This document shows, piece after piece, positions 8,359 through 16,228 of a stretch of 64,000 nucleotides of DNA (its first letter is position 1; each line of letters starts with the position of its first letter). A model generated the notes under the pieces. That model saw only the letters and a list, made by a program, of their open reading frames with translations, was not told the origin of the DNA and did no database searches. Source of the DNA: Actinomycetospora succinea (GTDB lineage Bacteria; Actinomycetota; Actinomycetes; Mycobacteriales; Pseudonocardiaceae); NCBI RefSeq assembly GCF_004363095.1, contig NZ_SNYO01000002.1, positions 62,001 to 126,000 of the forward strand, given 5' to 3'. Position numbers and translations under genes: made by a program.

Positions 8359-9663
8359 ATGACCACCACCGACGTCGACCCGGAGGCGGCGCGCCTCCGC
8401 GCGCTGGTCCTCCCCGACCGCGTCCACGGATCGGTCTACACCGACGCCGAGATCTACGCCCGCGAGCTCGAGCGCATCTGGTACTCGACGTGGGTCTACG
8501 TCGGGCACGCGAGCGAGGTGCCCGAGCCCAACGACTACGTGCGCAAGACGATCGGCCCGCAGCAGGTCGTCATGACGCGCGACAAGACCGGCGCGATCCA
8601 CGTCCTGCACAACCGCTGCTCGCACCGCGGCAACCTGGTCTGCGACGCCGACCGCGGCAACGCCGGGTCGTTCCGCTGCCCGTACCACGGGTGGACCTTC
8701 GCCAACACGGGCGACCTGCTCGGCTTCCCGTTCAACCAGGGCTACGGCGGGTCCGCGGCCCGCGCCCAGCTCCCCGGCCTCGGCGCCGCACCGCGCGTGG
8801 AGTCCTATCGCGGCTTCGTCTTCGCGAGCCTCGCGGCCGACGGGCCGACGCTGATCGAGCACCTCGGCGCGGCCGCCGAGCGCCTCGACCGGCTGTGCCG
8901 CCTCTCCCCCGAGGGCGAGGTCGAGCTGACCGCCGGCTGGGTCAAGCACGAGGTCACCGCGAACTGGAAGATGCTCGTCGAGAACGAGACCGACGGGTAT
9001 CACCCGCAGTTCGTCCACTCCTCGATCTTCTCGATCTCCGGCAGCGGCATCGGCGCGCTCTACAGCGACAAGTCGACGGCGGTGACGCGCGCGCTCGGCG
9101 GCGGGCACACCGAGAACGACCTGAGCCCCGAGTTCCGCCGCCTCGGCGTCCCGATGGGCTGGGCGGGCACGCCGGAGTCGAAGATCCCCGACTACGTCGC
9201 CGCGATGCGGGCGTCGTACGGCTCCGACACCGCCGACGAGATCATGATCAACGGCTCGCCCCACGTCATGATCTTCCCGAACCTCTTCGTCGCCGAGATC
9301 CAGCTCTTCCAGATCCAGCCCCTCGCGGTCGACCGCACCGTCCAGCACGTCACCGCGATCCAGTTCAAGGGCGCGCCCGACCTCAACCGCCGCCTCGTCA
9401 CCCAGTGCGTCGGCTCCGTGGGGCCCGCCGGGATGCTGCTGGCCGACGACGCCGAGATGTACGAGCGGAACCAGCGCGGCGTCGCGCAGCGGCAGCCGGA
9501 GTGGCTCGACCTCACGCGCGGCCTGCACCGCGAGCGCCTCGACGACGACGGCCACACGATCGGCACCGCCACCGACGAGACGTCGATGCGGGCGATGTGG
9601 CGGCACTACCTGGAGCTCATGGAGACGGAGCGCAGCGGAGCTCGACCATCGGAGGAGCCATGA
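8359..9663 (+). CDS. Rieske aromatic-ring-hydroxylating oxygenase, alpha subunit
   Basis: A 434-residue large subunit of a Rieske non-haem iron oxygenase, expected to hydroxylate or dihydroxylate an aromatic or related ring. The [2Fe-2S] Rieske ligands are Cys87, His89, Cys107 and His110 (CSHRG and CPYHGW). The mononuclear iron site is Asp212 with His215 and His220 in the DGYHPQFVH segment. The start at ATG 8359 follows GAGGAA and leaves 13 bp after the fused crotonase. The stop overlaps the beta-subunit start (ATGA), so the subunits are translationally coupled. No ferredoxin or reductase gene is seen nearby, so electrons must come from elsewhere. The substrate is unknown. Confidence 0.95.
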   Translation: MTTTDVDPEAARLRALVLPDRVHGSVYTDAEIYARELERIWYSTWVYVGHASEVPEPNDYVRKTIGPQQVVMTRDKTGAIHVLHNRCSHRGNLVCDADRGNAGSFRCPYHGWTFANTGDLLGFPFNQGYGGSAARAQLPGLGAAPRVESYRGFVFASLAADGPTLIEHLGAAAERLDRLCRLSPEGEVELTAGWVKHEVTANWKMLVENETDGYHPQFVHSSIFSISGSGIGALYSDKSTAVTRALGGGHTENDLSPEFRRLGVPMGWAGTPESKIPDYVAAMRASYGSDTADEIMINGSPHVMIFPNLFVAEIQLFQIQPLAVDRTVQHVTAIQFKGAPDLNRRLVTQCVGSVGPAGMLLADDAEMYERNQRGVAQRQPEWLDLTRGLHRERLDDDGHTIGTATDETSMRAMWRHYLELMETERSGARPSEEP

Positions 9664-10142
9664 CCGCCGCACTGGACATCGACGTGCGCGAGGCCGAGCA
9701 GTTCCTCTACCGCGAGGCGCGCCTCGCCGACGCGTTCGCGCTCGAGGAGTGGGAGGCGCTCTGGACCGACGACGCCGTCTACCACGTGCCCGTCGACCCG
9801 GACGCCGATCCGCGCACCCACATGTCGATCGTCTTCGACAACCGCGGCCGCATCGCGACGCGGATCAAGCAGCTGCAGACCGGGCGCCGGCACTCGCAGC
9901 GCCCGCCGTCGCGGCTGTGCCGGTCGGTGACGAACGTGGAGCTCCTGGGCGCCGACGGCGGGGACACGCTCGTCGGCTCGGTCGTCCAGATCCTCGAGTC
10001 GCGCGACCGCGGGACGACGTGGTGGGTCGGGCGTGTGACGCACCGCCTGCGCCGCGTGGAGGGCGAGCTGCGGATGGCCGCGAAGACGGTGGTCCTCGTC
10101 GACTCCGACCGGTCCCTGCCGACGATGTCATTCCTGGTCTGA
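9660..10142 (+). CDS. Ring-hydroxylating oxygenase beta subunit (NTF2-like)
   Basis: The 160-residue small subunit of the oxygenase, with an NTF2/SnoaL-like fold. It supports the alpha trimer in alpha3beta3 enzymes. Typical features are EAEQFLYREARLAD at the N-terminus (helix 1), EEWEALWTDDAVYHVP and the C-terminal FLV. ATG 9660 overlaps the alpha-subunit stop. Length and order match ordinary alpha-beta dioxygenase operons. Confidence 0.93.
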   Translation: MTAALDIDVREAEQFLYREARLADAFALEEWEALWTDDAVYHVPVDPDADPRTHMSIVFDNRGRIATRIKQLQTGRRHSQRPPSRLCRSVTNVELLGADGGDTLVGSVVQILESRDRGTTWWVGRVTHRLRRVEGELRMAAKTVVLVDSDRSLPTMSFLV

Positions 10143-10155
10143 TGGACTCAGCCTG

Positions 10156-10395
10156 ATGGAGGACGTCGTCGCCAACGAGTTCGCCACGGTCGCCGTGTCG
10201 GTGGACGACCGCGGCAACAGCACCCGCCTGCGGCTCGAGGACCTGCGCACCGGGACCGTGCGCTACCTCGACGCGCTCGAGCTGGAGTCGATCGTGTGGG
10301 CGCCGGAGGCGTGGATGCGCGCGCTGCTCGACCCGTCGCAGCACCGCTGGCGCGACGCCGATCGGGGCCCCGCCCAGGAGTCGCTCGACCCCTAG
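10156..10395 (+). CDS. Small hypothetical protein, 79 aa, in the oxygenase operon
   Basis: A small acidic protein of unknown function starting at ATG 10156, 13 bp after the oxygenase beta subunit. It has no cysteine cluster, so it is not a ferredoxin, and no membrane segment. Sequence such as LRLEDLRTGTVRYLDALELESIVWAPE suggests a compact beta-rich fold. It ends 9 bp before the TetR gene. The close spacing on both sides implies it belongs to the oxygenase operon, perhaps as an accessory or regulatory subunit, which is inference. Confidence 0.75.
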   Translation: MEDVVANEFATVAVSVDDRGNSTRLRLEDLRTGTVRYLDALELESIVWAPEAWMRALLDPSQHRWRDADRGPAQESLDP

Positions 10396-10404
10396 GATCA
10401 CGCC

Positions 10405-11001
10405 GTGCCCCGGGAGCGGAAGTCCGCCCGCACCCGCGAGCGCATCCTCGCCGCGGCCGCGCAGGTCCTGTCCCGCAAGGGCTGGGCGGGCACGCGTCTG
10501 GTCGACATCGCCGAGGTCGCCGCGGTGCAGGCGCCGGCGGTCTACTACTACTGGCCCTCGCGCGAGGACCTGCTCGCCGAGGTCGTCACCACGGGGCAGC
10601 AGGCCACCCTCGAGCACGTCGTCGCCTCGCTCGCCGCGCTGCCCGCCGACGCCTCGGCCCTCGACCGGATCGACGGCGCGATCGCCGCCCACCTCGAGGT
10701 CGTGCTGCGCCGCTCCGAGTTCTCGCTGGCCGCGATCCGCAACGCCGCGCAGCTGCCCGACGACATCCGCGAGTGCCAGCTCGTCGGTCAGCGCGAGTAC
10801 GCCGACGTGTGGCGCGGGCTGGTCGAGGACGCCGTCGCCGCCGGGGAGCTGACCGCCGACGTCGACACCCGCGCCGCCCGCATGCTCGTGCTCGGCGCGC
10901 TGAACTGGGCGCCGGAGTGGTGGAACCCCGACCGCGGATCGCTCGAGGACGTCGTCGCGACGACGCAGCACGTCGTGCGACGGGGCCTCACTCCCCACTG
11001 A
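10405..11001 (+). CDS. TetR/AcrR-family regulator, paralogue of the gene at 13964
   Basis: A 198-residue TetR repressor starting at GTG. The helix-turn-helix runs from KSARTRERILAAAAQVL to VAAVQAPAVYYYWPSREDL. The recognition segment VQAPA(I/V)YYYxxSR is almost the same as in the TetR at 13964, so the two likely bind the same or very similar DNA. It closes the oxygenase operon and overlaps the convergent crotonase by 14 bp. Together with 13964 it is the best candidate for reading the 18-bp motif found at five promoters between 3.1 and 12.8 kb. The ligand is probably a CoA ester or ring acid, by analogy with other catabolic TetR proteins. Confidence 0.92.
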   Translation: MPRERKSARTRERILAAAAQVLSRKGWAGTRLVDIAEVAAVQAPAVYYYWPSREDLLAEVVTTGQQATLEHVVASLAALPADASALDRIDGAIAAHLEVVLRRSEFSLAAIRNAAQLPDDIRECQLVGQREYADVWRGLVEDAVAAGELTADVDTRAARMLVLGALNWAPEWWNPDRGSLEDVVATTQHVVRRGLTPH

Positions 11002-11797
11002 AGCGGGGCGCCCGCCGCTCGATCACCGCGTCCAGGCCCTCGCGCGCGTCGGCGGTGCCCGAGAGCTCCGAGACCGTGCGGGCCTCCTCGGGCAGCTGCG
11101 CCTCGACGCGTGCGCCGAGCCCGGACCACAGCAGCCGCTTGGTGGCGGCGAGCGCCTGCGGGGCGCCGGCGGCGAGCTTCTCGACGAGCTCCTCGGTGCG
11201 CGCGGCGAGCTCGTCGTCGGGCACGACGGCGGTGAGGATGCCGGCGTCGAGCGCCTCGGCGGCGGACAGCACCGGGTTGGTCAGCGCGATCTCCATCGCC
11301 TTGCGCAGCCCCACGAGCGCCGGGAGCGTCACGGTCGCGCCGGCGTCCGGCGCCATGCCGACGCGGGTCGCGCCGCCGAGGAACTGCGCGGACTCGGCGG
11401 CGACGACGAGGTCCGCCGCGCACACGAGCCCGAACCCGCCGCCGCCCGCCGCGAACCCGTGCACCGACGCGACCACCGGCGCCGGCAGCGCGAGCAGCGC
11501 CTGCACGACCATCTGCAGCCGCGAGGTGGCCTCGCGCAGGTAGTCCGGGAGGCCGGTGCCCTTGCTCGCGAACGTCTTCACGTCGCCGCCCGCGCAGAAG
11601 TGCTTGCCCTCGCCGGTGATCACGAGCACGCGCAGCCCCGGGCGCGCGTGGCACGCCATGACCGCGTCGTGGAACGCGCGCAGCAGCTCGACGTCGAGGC
11701 CGTTGGAGGCCTCCGGCCGGTTCAGCCGCAGGCGCGCGACGCCCCGGTCGTCGACGTCGAGCAGCACCGGTCCCGACCCCACGACCTGCTCGCCCAC
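10988..11797 (-). CDS. Enoyl-CoA hydratase/isomerase family protein
   Basis: A 269-residue crotonase-fold protein starting at GTG 11797 behind GGAGG. GKHFCAGGDVKTF (about residues 64-76) and GFAAGGGGFGLVCAAD (about 114-129) form the CoA oxyanion hole. Both hydratase glutamates are missing at the expected positions (GFGLV and FLGGATRVG), so simple hydration is unlikely. Isomerase, hydrolase or C-C cleaving activity is possible in this superfamily. The promoter faces the SDR at 11851 across operator-like site 4. Confidence 0.9.
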   Translation of the reverse strand: MGEQVVGSGPVLLDVDDRGVARLRLNRPEASNGLDVELLRAFHDAVMACHARPGLRVLVITGEGKHFCAGGDVKTFASKGTGLPDYLREATSRLQMVVQALLALPAPVVASVHGFAAGGGGFGLVCAADLVVAAESAQFLGGATRVGMAPDAGATVTLPALVGLRKAMEIALTNPVLSAAEALDAGILTAVVPDDELAARTEELVEKLAAGAPQALAATKRLLWSGLGARVEAQLPEEARTVSELSGTADAREGLDAVIERRAPRFSGE

Positions 11798-11816
11798 CGG
11801 TAACCTCCTCGCTGGT

Positions 11817-11834
11817 TTCTAATGCGGATTAACC
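11817..11834. promoter_or_regulatory. Operator-like site 4 of the five-site regulon
   Basis: TTCTAATGCGGATTAACC, with TAAT/ATTA arms around a 4-bp spacer and an outer GGTT/AACC pair, lies in the 53-bp gap between the divergent crotonase (start 11797) and SDR (start 11851). Its left half is identical to the left half of the palindrome at 7110. Confidence 0.6.
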
Positions 11835-11850
11835 GTACACGGGAGGGCCC

Positions 11851-12645
11851 ATGGATCTCGGTCTCGCCGACGCCCGCGTGATCGTGACCGGCGGCGCGTC
11901 CAACATCGGTCGCGGCATCGTGCACGGCTTCGCCCGGGAGGGCGCCCGCATCCTGCTCGCCGACCGCGACGGCGAGCAGGCCGCGCGGGTGTGCGAGGAG
12001 GGGCTCGCGCTGGGGGCGGCGGCGCTCGAGGTGCTCGAGATCGACCTGACCACGGACGGCGCGGGCGGGCGGGTCGTCGCCGCGGCGCTCGATCGCTTCG
12101 ACGGCGTCGACGCGCTGGTGAACAACGCCGGCTGGAGCGTGCCGGGCTTCCTCACCGAGCAGACCGACCGGGCACTGTGGCAGCGCACGATCGAGACCAA
12201 CCTCTACACGGCGATCGACTGCACGCAGGCCGCGCTCGCCCCGATGGCCGCGGCCGGCGCGGGGTCGATCGTGTTCATCTCCAGCGACGCCGCGTTCGGC
12301 GCGATCCGCCAGGGCGTCTACGGCACGACGAAGGCCGGGCTGATCGCGCTGGCGCGCACGACCGCGCGGGAGCAGGGGCGCCACGGCGTCCGGTCGAACG
12401 TCGTGTGCCCCGGGCTCGTGCTCCCCGAGGAGGGCGGCGTCGGCGCGACGAGCCTGTGGGCGGGCGGGCAGGACGCGGTGTTCGACGAGGCGCAGGTCGC
12501 GTCCGTCGTGAAGCAGCAGCCGCTGCGCCGGCTGACCACCGCCGCCGACATCGCCGACGCCGTCGTCTGGCTCTCCTCGCCCCGCGCGGCGCGCCAGGTG
12601 ACCGGCCAGGTCCTCGCCGTCGGCGGCGGCTCGTCGATGCCGTAG
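11851..12645 (+). CDS. SDR-family NAD(P)-dependent oxidoreductase
   Basis: A classical short-chain dehydrogenase of 264 residues. TGGASNIG (residues 13-20) binds the dinucleotide, VNNAG is near residue 91, the catalytic serine is in FISSDA near 143, and YGTTK supplies the catalytic tyrosine and lysine near 156-160. GQVLAVGGG closes the fold. The start at ATG 11851 follows GGGAGGG. Given the neighbours it probably oxidises a 3-hydroxyacyl-CoA or a ring alcohol. The promoter region has operator-like site 4, and a strong hairpin follows the stop. Confidence 0.93.
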   Translation: MDLGLADARVIVTGGASNIGRGIVHGFAREGARILLADRDGEQAARVCEEGLALGAAALEVLEIDLTTDGAGGRVVAAALDRFDGVDALVNNAGWSVPGFLTEQTDRALWQRTIETNLYTAIDCTQAALAPMAAAGAGSIVFISSDAAFGAIRQGVYGTTKAGLIALARTTAREQGRHGVRSNVVCPGLVLPEEGGVGATSLWAGGQDAVFDEAQVASVVKQQPLRRLTTAADIADAVVWLSSPRAARQVTGQVLAVGGGSSMP

Positions 12646-12649
12646 GCAC

Positions 12650-12689
12650 GTGCGCGATATGGGTCGCCAGGGCGACCCATATCGCGCAC
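12650..12689. terminator. Perfect 19-bp hairpin after the SDR gene
   Basis: Perfect 19-nt arms, from GTGCGCGATATGG to CCATATCGCGCAC, with a 2-nt spacer start 4 bp after the SDR stop. The base reads GTGCGCGAT, close to the GTGCGTGAT base of the hairpin at 51559-51602. There is no U-tract. A transcription terminator is the simplest reading. Confidence 0.7.
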
Positions 12690-12722
12690 CTGCGGAGCCT
12701 CGTAGACACGGGCGCCCGCAGT

Positions 12723-12740
12723 TTTTATTCTGGATGAGAA
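12723..12740. promoter_or_regulatory. Operator-like site 5 of the five-site regulon
   Basis: TTTTATTCTGGATGAGAA lies 20 bp before the acyl-CoA dehydrogenase start. Its reverse complement TTCTCATCCAGAATAAAA agrees with the palindrome at 7110-7127 at 14 of 18 positions. The AT-rich patch also makes it a likely core promoter. Confidence 0.55.
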
Positions 12741-12760
12741 ACCGAGCCCGGGAGCCCCGC

Positions 12761-13942
12761 GTGAAGCAGTCCTCGATCGTCCCCGAGACCGACGAGCGCG
12801 CGGCGCTGCGCGAGGCCGTCACGGGTCTCGTGGGCCGCTACGGCCACGACTACTTCGTCGCCCGCGCCCGGGCGCACGAGGAGCCGACCGCGCTGTGGAA
12901 GGACCTCGGCGCCAACGGCTTCCTGGGCGTGCACCTCCCCGAGGCCTACGGCGGGGGCGGCGGCACGCTCGGCGACTTCTCGGTGGTGGTCGAGGCGGCG
13001 TCGGCGGCGGGCTGCCCGCTGCTCATGACCGTCATCTCGCCGGCGATCTGCGGCACGATCCTCGCCCGCCACGCGTCGGACGAGATGAACCGGCGCTGGC
13101 TCACCGGCATCGCCGACGGCTCGACGAAGATGGCGTTCGCGATCACCGAGCCGGACGCCGGGTCGAACTCGCACGAGATCACGACGACCGCGCACGCCGA
13201 CGGCGCGGGCTGGCGACTGTCCGGCACCAAGTACTGGACCAGCGGGGTCGACGAGGCCGACGCGATCCTGGTCGTGGCGCGCAGCGGGTCCGCCGAGGCG
13301 AGCGGCCCCCGCCGTCCCTTGAGTCTGTTCGTCGTCCCCACCGACTCCCCCGGCCTCACGTGGCAGCCGATCGAGGCGGCGCTCGTGCAGCCCGAGCAGC
13401 AGTTCACGGTGTGGTTCGACGACGTCCCGCTCGGTCCCGAGGCGCTCATCGGCGACGACGGCAACGGGCTGCGCCAGGTCTTCTCCGGCCTCAACCCCGA
13501 GCGCATCACCGCCGCCTCGATCAGCAACGGCATCTCGCTGTACGCCCTCGACAAGGCGGCGACGTACGCGAACCAGCGCGCGGTGTGGAAGGGCGTGCCG
13601 ATCGGTGCGCACCAAGGTGTCGCGCACCCGCTCGCCGAGGCCTACATCGGCGTCGCGCAGGCGCGGCTCATGGCGGCGCGCGCGGCCGAGCTCTTCGACG
13701 CGGGTGCCGACGCGACTCGCACCGCCGAGGCGTCGAACATCGCCAAGTTCGCCGCCGCCGACGCGTCGCTGCGCGCGCTCGACCAGGCCATGCAGACCCA
13801 CGGCGGCAACGGCCTCGCGCTCGAGTACGGGCTCGCCGACCTGTGGTTCCTCGCGCGCATGCTCAAGACCGCGCCGGTGAGCCGGGAGATGGTGCTGAAC
13901 TTCGTCGCGCAGCACAGCCTCGGGCTGCCGTCGTCGTACTGA
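12761..13942 (+). CDS. Acyl-CoA dehydrogenase family protein
   Basis: A 393-residue acyl-CoA dehydrogenase that should use FAD to form an alpha,beta-enoyl-CoA and pass electrons to ETF. MAFAITEPDAGSNS (about residues 126-139) and the WRLSGTKYWTSGVDEAD segment are the FAD and substrate signatures, and MQTHGGNGLALEY near residue 344 is the C-terminal signature. The tail that normally carries the catalytic glutamate (YEGT) reads TAPVSREM here, so the base must be elsewhere or the activity differs. I chose GTG 12761, preceded by CGGGAG, because it gives the family's normal length. It is transcribed with the TetR gene 21 bp downstream. Confidence 0.92.
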   Translation: MKQSSIVPETDERAALREAVTGLVGRYGHDYFVARARAHEEPTALWKDLGANGFLGVHLPEAYGGGGGTLGDFSVVVEAASAAGCPLLMTVISPAICGTILARHASDEMNRRWLTGIADGSTKMAFAITEPDAGSNSHEITTTAHADGAGWRLSGTKYWTSGVDEADAILVVARSGSAEASGPRRPLSLFVVPTDSPGLTWQPIEAALVQPEQQFTVWFDDVPLGPEALIGDDGNGLRQVFSGLNPERITAASISNGISLYALDKAATYANQRAVWKGVPIGAHQGVAHPLAEAYIGVAQARLMAARAAELFDAGADATRTAEASNIAKFAAADASLRALDQAMQTHGGNGLALEYGLADLWFLARMLKTAPVSREMVLNFVAQHSLGLPSSY

Positions 13943-13963
13943 TGCGCGCCCTACGCTGAGCCG

Positions 13964-14569
13964 ATGACCGAGACCGTGCGGGACACGAAGTCCGCGCGGA
14001 CCCGCCGTCGTGTCGTCGACGCGGCCGCGCACGTCCTGCTGCGCCGCGGCTACGCCGGCACGCGGCTCTCCGACGTCGCCGAGGTCGCGCAGGTGCAGGC
14101 GCCGGCGATCTACTACTACTTCTCCTCGCGCGACGAGCTGATCGACGAGGCCGTCGCCGTCGGGCTCGACCGGGCGCAGTCGCTGGTCACCGAGGCCCTC
14201 GCGCAGGCGCCCGCCGGCCTCCCCGCGATCGACCGGCTCGCGATCGCGGTCGCCGCGCACCTGCGCACCCTGCTCACGCACTCCGACCACGCCGCCGCGG
14301 CCGTGCGCACCGTGCCGCAGCTGCCCGAGGCGATGCGCGAGCGCCACCGCCAGGCGCAGCGCGACTACCTCGCCGTGTGGCGCGGGCTCGTCGCCGAGGT
14401 CCGCGACGACGGCGACCTCGACCCCGCGCTCGACCCGGGCACCGCGCTGATGGTCGTGCTGGGCGCGCTCAACTGGACCGCCGAGTGGTGGGACCCGGCG
14501 CGCGGCTCGCTGGAGGGCGTCATCGACGCGGCGCAGCGACTCGTGCGCGACGGGCTGGCCGCGTCGTGA
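13964..14569 (+). CDS. TetR/AcrR-family regulator, paralogue of the gene at 10405
   Basis: A 201-residue TetR repressor. The N-terminal helix-turn-helix (KSARTRRRVVDAAAHVLLRRG to VQAPAIYYYFSSRDEL) and the ending LNWTAEWWDPARGSLEGV match the regulator at 10405 (LNWAPEWWNPDRGSLEDV), so both halves are paralogous. It lies just after the acyl-CoA dehydrogenase that has operator-like site 5 upstream. Two related repressors in one regulon could allow one to sense an early and one a late intermediate, which is inference. Confidence 0.92.
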   Translation: MTETVRDTKSARTRRRVVDAAAHVLLRRGYAGTRLSDVAEVAQVQAPAIYYYFSSRDELIDEAVAVGLDRAQSLVTEALAQAPAGLPAIDRLAIAVAAHLRTLLTHSDHAAAAVRTVPQLPEAMRERHRQAQRDYLAVWRGLVAEVRDDGDLDPALDPGTALMVVLGALNWTAEWWDPARGSLEGVIDAAQRLVRDGLAAS

Positions 14570-14572
14570 CGG

Positions 14573-15358
14573 CTACGGCTTGCGCCGCAGCAGCCCGAGC
14601 GCGGCCAGGTCGGTGCGGGTGAGCTCGAAGCCGGTGACGTCGAGGTTCTCGCGCAGCCGCTCGGGGTTCGACGACTTCGGGAACACGATGAGCCCGTGCT
14701 GCAGGTGCCAGCGCAGCACGACCTGCGCGGGCGTGCGGCCGTGGCGCGCGGCGATCCGGCGCACGATCGGGTCGCGCGCGAGCTTGCCCTCGCGCAGCGG
14801 CGCCCACGACTCCGTCGCGATCCCGCGGCGCCGGTGGTAGCGCCGCATCGGGGACTGCGGGGTCCGCGGGTTCAACCGGATCTGGTGCACCGAGGGCACG
14901 ACGCCGTGGGCCGCGACGAGGCGCTCGATGCCGTCGCGGGTGAAGTTCGACAGGCCGATCGAGCGCGCCCGCCCGTCGACGCGCAGCGACTCGAGGGCCT
15001 GCCAGGTGTCGACGTCGTCGCCGTCGCCCGGGCGGTGCACGAGGAAGAGGTCGACGTAGTCGGTGCCGAGACGGGCGAGGCTGTCGTCGAGCGCGGCCGG
15101 CGCGGCGTCGCCGTGGAACGGGTCGTCGAGCTTCGTCGTGATCCACACGTCCTCGCGGGGGACGCCGGACGCGCGCAGGCCCTCCCCGACGCCGGCCTCG
15201 TTGCCGTAGCCCTGCGCGGTGTCGATGTGGCGGTAGCCCATCTCCAGCGCGGCGCGCACCAGCGCGGCGGTGTCGTCCGGGGGCACCTGGTAGACGCCGA
15301 GCCCGACCTGCGGGATCGCGGTGCCGTCGTTGAGCAGGAGGTCCGGGATGTCGGTCAT
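14573..15358 (-). CDS. Aldo/keto reductase
   Basis: A 261-residue NADPH-dependent aldo/keto reductase of the 2,5-diketo-D-gluconate reductase-like group, cytoplasmic TIM barrel. All four catalytic residues are visible: Asp and Tyr in [11 protein letters not shown], Lys in ITTKLDD, His in FLVHRP. The NADPH-binding [13 protein letters not shown] segment is near residue 225. The start at ATG 15358 gives the standard [12 protein letters not shown] opening. It converges on the TetR gene with 3 bp between the ends and faces a methyltransferase. It is probably not part of the upstream regulon, since no shared operator is seen. Confidence 0.94.
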   Translation of the reverse strand: MTDIPDLLLNDGTAIPQVGLGVYQVPPDDTAALVRAALEMGYRHIDTAQGYGNEAGVGEGLRASGVPREDVWITTKLDDPFHGDAAPAALDDSLARLGTDYVDLFLVHRPGDGDDVDTWQALESLRVDGRARSIGLSNFTRDGIERLVAAHGVVPSVHQIRLNPRTPQSPMRRYHRRRGIATESWAPLREGKLARDPIVRRIAARHGRTPAQVVLRWHLQHGLIVFPKSSNPERLRENLDVTGFELTRTDLAALGLLRRKP

Positions 15359-15424
15359 CGGGTGCGTTCCTACTACCCGGGCGGCCCTTGCCCTGCGCCG
15401 GGAGGGCGAGGACAACCGACGGAC

Positions 15425-16228
15425 ATGGACACGGAGAGCGCGCGCTGGGTCGGATCGATGCCCGAGGTGTACGAGCGGTGCCTCGTCGCCCCGTTCTTCC
15501 GGCCGTTCGCCGGCGAGCTCGCGCGGCGCACGGCCCACGGGGATCCCCGCCGCGTCCTGGAGCTCGCGGCCGGCACCGGTGCGGTGACCCGCGAGCTCGT
15601 CGCCGCGTGCCCGGACGCCGCGATCACGGCGACCGACCTCAACCCGGCGATGGTCGAGCTCTCGACGGCGCGCGTGCCCGGGCCGACGTGGCAGGTCGCC
15701 GACGCGATGCGGCTGCCGTTCGACGACGCGGCGTTCGACGCCGTGGTGTGCGGCTTCGGCGTCATGTTCCTGCCGGACAAGCCCGCCGCCTACGCCGAGG
15801 CCGCCCGTGTCCTCGCCCCCGGCGGCCGCTTCCTCTTCACGACGTGGGACACGCTCGCGTCGCACGGCTTCGCGCACCCGCTCGGCCTCGCGCTCGAGCA
15901 GGTGTTCGACGGCGACGTGCCGGCGTTCCTCGAGGCGGTGCCGCACGGCTACCACGACACCGAGGTGGTCACCGCCGACGTGCGCGCCGCGGGGCTCGAC
16001 GTCGTCGGCGTCGCGACCCTGACCCTCGAGGGCCGCGCCGACGACGCCCGCCAGATCGCCGTCGGACTGTGCACCGGGTCGCCGCTGCGCGCCGCGCTCG
16101 AGCGCCGCGGCGACCTCGAGGGGACCGTCGACCGCGTGGCGGTCGCGATGACCCGGATGCTCGGCGACGGCCCGATCACCGCGTCGATGTCGGCGCACCT
16201 CGTCGAGGCGGAGCGTCCCGCGGGCTAG
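15425..16228 (+). CDS. Class I SAM-dependent methyltransferase
   Basis: A 267-residue methyltransferase of the UbiE/Methyltransf_11 type. Motif I is [15 protein letters not shown] (about residues 43-57), the acidic loop is ATDLNPAMV, then [24 protein letters not shown] and [13 protein letters not shown] complete the SAM fold. The substrate is not predictable. ATG 15425 gives the full fold. The start faces the aldo/keto reductase across 66 bp, and the 3' end overlaps the broken P450 by 4 bp. Confidence 0.92.
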   Translation: MDTESARWVGSMPEVYERCLVAPFFRPFAGELARRTAHGDPRRVLELAAGTGAVTRELVAACPDAAITATDLNPAMVELSTARVPGPTWQVADAMRLPFDDAAFDAVVCGFGVMFLPDKPAAYAEAARVLAPGGRFLFTTWDTLASHGFAHPLGLALEQVFDGDVPAFLEAVPHGYHDTEVVTADVRAAGLDVVGVATLTLEGRADDARQIAVGLCTGSPLRAALERRGDLEGTVDRVAVAMTRMLGDGPITASMSAHLVEAERPAG

